NCBI GenBank assembly: GCA_020635905.1
Contig: JACJYV010000007.1
Coordinates: forward strand, 558,001-622,000
Source of the DNA: Bacteroidia bacterium
GTDB lineage: Bacteria > Bacteroidota > Bacteroidia > J057 > JADKCL01
Direction of reading: 5' to 3'
DNA length: 64,000 nt
Below the pieces are notes generated by a model. That model was not told the origin of the DNA. It saw only the letters and a list, made by a program, of their open reading frames with translations, and made no database searches. A program made the translations under genes and the position numbers. The number at the start of each line of letters is the position of its first letter. Positions within the stretch are counted from its first letter, which is position 1. Positions 62,680 through 64,000 of the stretch are shown here, in pieces.

Positions 62680-63582
62680 ATCGTAGGAATTTATCCGCGA
62701 GAGATAGGAAATTTCGTTGGAATCCATCAATCCAAGGTCAGAAGTGATCTGGATGCGGCCTTTATAATCATCTGTGGTGATCAATTCGTCCAGCACCTCC
62801 TGGGTGGTATCCTTGATCCTTTGCACCTGATCATAGGTGCCAATTCCCTCTTTGATTGAAAAAATCAGGCTGATGAACGGCATATCTTTGTCAAGCATCT
62901 GGTCGTAGGCCCGCACATCAGGAGTGGCAAAATCGCCCAGTTCCTCGCTCAGACGTGTTTGAATTTTAATAGAAAGATTGGGATTGTAGGAAGATTCCTC
63001 CACTTCATTGAACGAGGTAGGAATTTTATCCAACAGGTTTTGCAATGGCATACTCAAAAGAACCAAACAGGTGCACATTATGGCCACGGCTCCCAGCGAC
63101 TGCAGCCAGTCAATTTTGGGGGTTTCCATTTCAGGGTCCCATTTTGCCACGCAGGTGCCTGCGGCCATATCCCCCAGCCTGCGGCTGGGGTTTGCCAAAG
63201 CCAGAATCACCTCTATGGGCCAAAGAAAAGCAAAAAGGTTGCGGACCAGGCATCGCCACGGACCCGCGACTTCGCGGGTACTGTTATTCAAAACCACCAG
63301 TTTGGTGATCCGTTTCCCCAGAGAGCGCCCCTGAACAGAATCCTTGGCCAGATAAATCCCAAAGCCAATTGCATAAAAAGTGATCATCAGACCAAAATCA
63401 AAAGGAAGCTTGTCCTGCAGGTGGTGGCTGGGTTTCATCATTTCAAACATGCCAAACAGACTTCCCAACAGGGAGGCCCCGCCAAACATGCCGGCCACCG
63501 CGGACATTATAAAGTGATCCAGGGCCATGGAGCCCAGACGGGTGCCCGCGTCAGGGCGGGAAAATTGTTCCTGATCTGTCAT
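62668..63582 (-). CDS. RDD family membrane protein
   Basis: A 304-residue membrane protein with the RDD domain: RPDAGTRLGSMALDHFIMSAV (R and D residues), a middle TM pair and GRSLGKRITKLVVLN near 100, which closes the domain. The C-terminal 130 residues (after about 175) hold one more TM segment and an extracytoplasmic part without family. RDD proteins may transport ions or compatible solutes, but this is unproven. ATG 63582 (MTDQEQFSRP) is preferred over one at 63612, which would add ten residues. Confidence 0.82.
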   Translation of the reverse strand: MTDQEQFSRPDAGTRLGSMALDHFIMSAVAGMFGGASLLGSLFGMFEMMKPSHHLQDKLPFDFGLMITFYAIGFGIYLAKDSVQGRSLGKRITKLVVLNNSTREVAGPWRCLVRNLFAFLWPIEVILALANPSRRLGDMAAGTCVAKWDPEMETPKIDWLQSLGAVAIMCTCLVLLSMPLQNLLDKIPTSFNEVEESSYNPNLSIKIQTRLSEELGDFATPDVRAYDQMLDKDMPFISLIFSIKEGIGTYDQVQRIKDTTQEVLDELITTDDYKGRIQITSDLGLMDSNEISYLSRINSYDLVE

Positions 63583-63677
63583 TTGGAAAGGAATTTTCCT
63601 GAATTTAAGCATAGACGGTTAATATTCAAGGAGGAAGCCAAGCGAAAATTTCCCTATCTTGAGTAAAATTGGTCCTT

Positions 63678-64000
63678 ATGAGAAATCTTTCCATTGCCTT
63701 CGCCCTCCTCCTCACTGCCTTTGGCCAGGCGCTGTTTGCCCAGCAAACCCTGCCCCGCTGGACAACTCCCGAAGAAATGCACCTCATGGATGCCTACCGC
63801 GAATCGCGGGCTGAGGCCAGCCGCGGCATTACCACCCCGCCCAATTTCGCCCTGCGCACCATGGCCGAGTGGGAGGAAATAGATTACCTCTGCATCACCT
63901 GGACCTCTTATCCGGCCATTCTGGCCGAAATCGTACGCGAAGCGCAAAGCGAATGCACCGTCATCATCGTCTGCACAGATTCCAACACGGTCAAAAATTC
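63678..64000 (+). CDS. secreted agmatine / peptidylarginine deiminase-family protein, N-terminal part
   Basis: The gene runs off the right edge; 107 codons are visible. A signal peptide (LSIAFALLLTAFGQALFAQ) is followed by a linker and then ALRTMAEWEEIDYLCITWTSYPAILAEIVREA, the opening of the agmatine deiminase/Porphyromonas-type peptidylarginine deiminase family (guanidine to urea chemistry). The catalytic His and Cys lie beyond the window. Secretion makes a peptidylarginine deiminase-like role possible, and a T9SS tail could be present further on. Confidence 0.78.
   Translation, partial: MRNLSIAFALLLTAFGQALFAQQTLPRWTTPEEMHLMDAYRESRAEASRGITTPPNFALRTMAEWEEIDYLCITWTSYPAILAEIVREAQSECTVIIVCTDSNTVKN

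Overview
The window comes from a bacterium of the phylum Bacteroidota, most likely a Saprospiria-like lineage; the rank below phylum is inference. Three things support the phylum: several large secreted proteins end in a type IX secretion (T9SS) sorting domain; a PorT-like gene overlaps ubiE and a miaB / sigma-54 activator / lptE / TPR / secG cluster is present, both arrangements I know from this phylum; and several upstream regions carry Bacteroidota promoter elements (TTTG-N19-TAnnTTTG). No tRNA, rRNA, CRISPR array, phage or complete insertion sequence is visible. Most of the window is ordinary chromosome.

Layout. 1-5.5 kb: fatty-acid oxidation genes (end of a FadJ-like protein, an LCAD-type acyl-CoA dehydrogenase), an orphan TPR histidine kinase and a secreted metzincin protease. 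5.6-11.1 kb (minus): gyrB, then a TonB-dependent receptor with a DUF4249 lipoprotein whose start region lies in a 91-bp tandem repeat. 11.3-19.8 kb (plus): a 1746-residue T9SS cargo protein, a macro-domain protein next to a predicted oxygenase-like protein, and an aldehyde dehydrogenase. 19.9-31.7 kb (minus): a DUF4143 ATPase behind a palindromic repeat array, an alpha/beta hydrolase, a coupled three-gene operon, a GMC oxidoreductase, two paralogous PKD/T9SS proteins and a fused 2-oxoacid dehydrogenase E1. 32-37.7 kb (minus): DinB-like, secG, TPR, lptE, sigma-54 activator and miaB, tightly packed with overlapping or abutting ends. 38-44 kb: menaquinone-related genes (ubiE, a UbiA prenyltransferase), porT, engB, a small ferredoxin and accessory genes. 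45-47 kb: a HigBA toxin-antitoxin pair with a duplicated toxin tail and a four-HhH ComEA-like protein. 47-64 kb: amino-acid symporter, M20 dipeptidase, FKBP isomerase, amidase, a 1134-residue OB/PKD/T9SS protein, two FtsX-type permeases, universal stress proteins, an RDD protein and the start of a secreted agmatine/peptidylarginine deiminase-family protein.

How the genes fit together. Envelope and secretion are the main theme: SecG exports the signal-peptide proteins, PorT belongs to the T9SS that would move the three PKD proteins and the 1746-residue protein to the surface, LptE serves LPS export, and the TonB receptor/DUF4249 pair handles an unknown ligand. Acyl-CoA dehydrogenase, FadJ and the 2-oxoacid dehydrogenase E1 feed acyl-CoA catabolism, and UbiE/UbiA fit menaquinone respiration.

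I see no clearly new multi-gene system. The strongest leads are the repeat-derived start region with two leader ORFs at the DUF4249 gene, the macro/oxygenase-like pair, the 32-bp operator-like array before the DUF4143 ATPase, the duplicated higB tail, an unassigned N-terminal module shared by two PKD proteins, and a 122-bp MITE-like element after engB. Functions are assigned from motifs and remembered family features; no database search was run.
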